From Variovorax sp. ZS18.2.2 (GTDB lineage: Bacteria; Pseudomonadota; Gammaproteobacteria; Burkholderiales; Burkholderiaceae_C), in the NCBI RefSeq assembly GCF_024701975.1, contig NZ_JANLNM010000004.1, positions 248,001-312,000 of the forward strand: DNA of 64,000 nt, given 5' to 3'. Below are positions 63,990-64,000 of the stretch, in pieces. The number at the start of each line of letters is the position of its first letter. Position 1 is the stretch's first letter. Below the pieces are notes generated by a model. That model saw nothing but the letters and a program-made list of their open reading frames with translations. It did no database searches and was not told the origin of the DNA. A program made the position numbers and the translations under genes.

Positions 63990-64000
63990 GTGCCGTCGTC
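63986..64000 (+). CDS. Start of the ABC transporter permease gene (cut by window end)
   Basis: An ATG overlaps the ATPase stop (ATGA), and five codons (MSAVV) are visible. A permease is expected here from the gene order binding protein-ATPase; nothing more can be seen. Confidence 0.55.

Overview
The window reads as a high-GC betaproteobacterial chromosome, most like Variovorax or another Comamonadaceae. The evidence is the TtcA, FolB, FolM and MidA-type proteins, GC-rich codon use and the REP-type repeats in the flanks. This is inference from protein character, with no database search. A genomic island of about 52.1 kb (about 5577-57675) has split the host ttcA gene. The 3' part of ttcA lies on the left (4828-5580) and the first 64 codons lie on the right (57652-57864). 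The break falls at the Lys codon of the SGGKDS PP-loop. Outside the island, the left flank holds an RND pump, a Crp/Fnr regulator, a histidine phosphatase and a DUF4136 lipoprotein. The right flank holds folB, folM, a MidA-like methyltransferase, a large inverted repeat and a TauD-like dioxygenase with an ABC transporter.

Island, left to right. First comes a divergent, intact replacement ttcA whose PP-loop reads SGGADS, so it lacks the nucleotides at which the host gene was cut. Next is a four-gene recombination operon (three tyrosine recombinases plus a small basic protein), matching the GInt (ginABCD) layout. A phosphate block follows: phoX, an ArsR-type repressor, an atypical orphan PhoB-like regulator, hicAB, an orphan Mu F-like domain, and two divergent PstS genes leading into pstCAB-phoU. 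Four promoters in this block pair a Pho box with a CTAG-rich operator. Then comes the arsenite oxidase block: aioBA-aioD-cytochrome c behind a clear sigma-54 promoter, with divergent aioXSR. After it lies one long ars operon (arsR, arsN2, arsI, two thioredoxin-type arsC, arsB, glutaredoxin-type arsC, arsH, MFS, arsO, arsM) and a divergent EamA permease. Together these genes could take up phosphate, sense and oxidise arsenite outside the cytoplasm, and reduce, methylate, demethylate and export arsenic inside it.

The right third of the island (41.9-57.1 kb) looks like a defence or stability region. One cluster has an SbcC-like ATPase, a Beta-family protein, a PD-(D/E)XK-like sce7726 protein and a divergent XRE / ImmA-IrrE / PIN operon, joined through a 16-bp palindrome that carries two opposed -10 boxes. 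A 2.1-kb cassette flanked by inverted 21-bp repeats follows. Last is an operon with three metallophosphoesterases, two HAD phosphatases of the RNA-repair-associated type, a ParS/MbcA-like peptide and two unknown proteins, with a divergent XRE regulator. I cannot match that last operon to any named system, and it is my main candidate for something undescribed.
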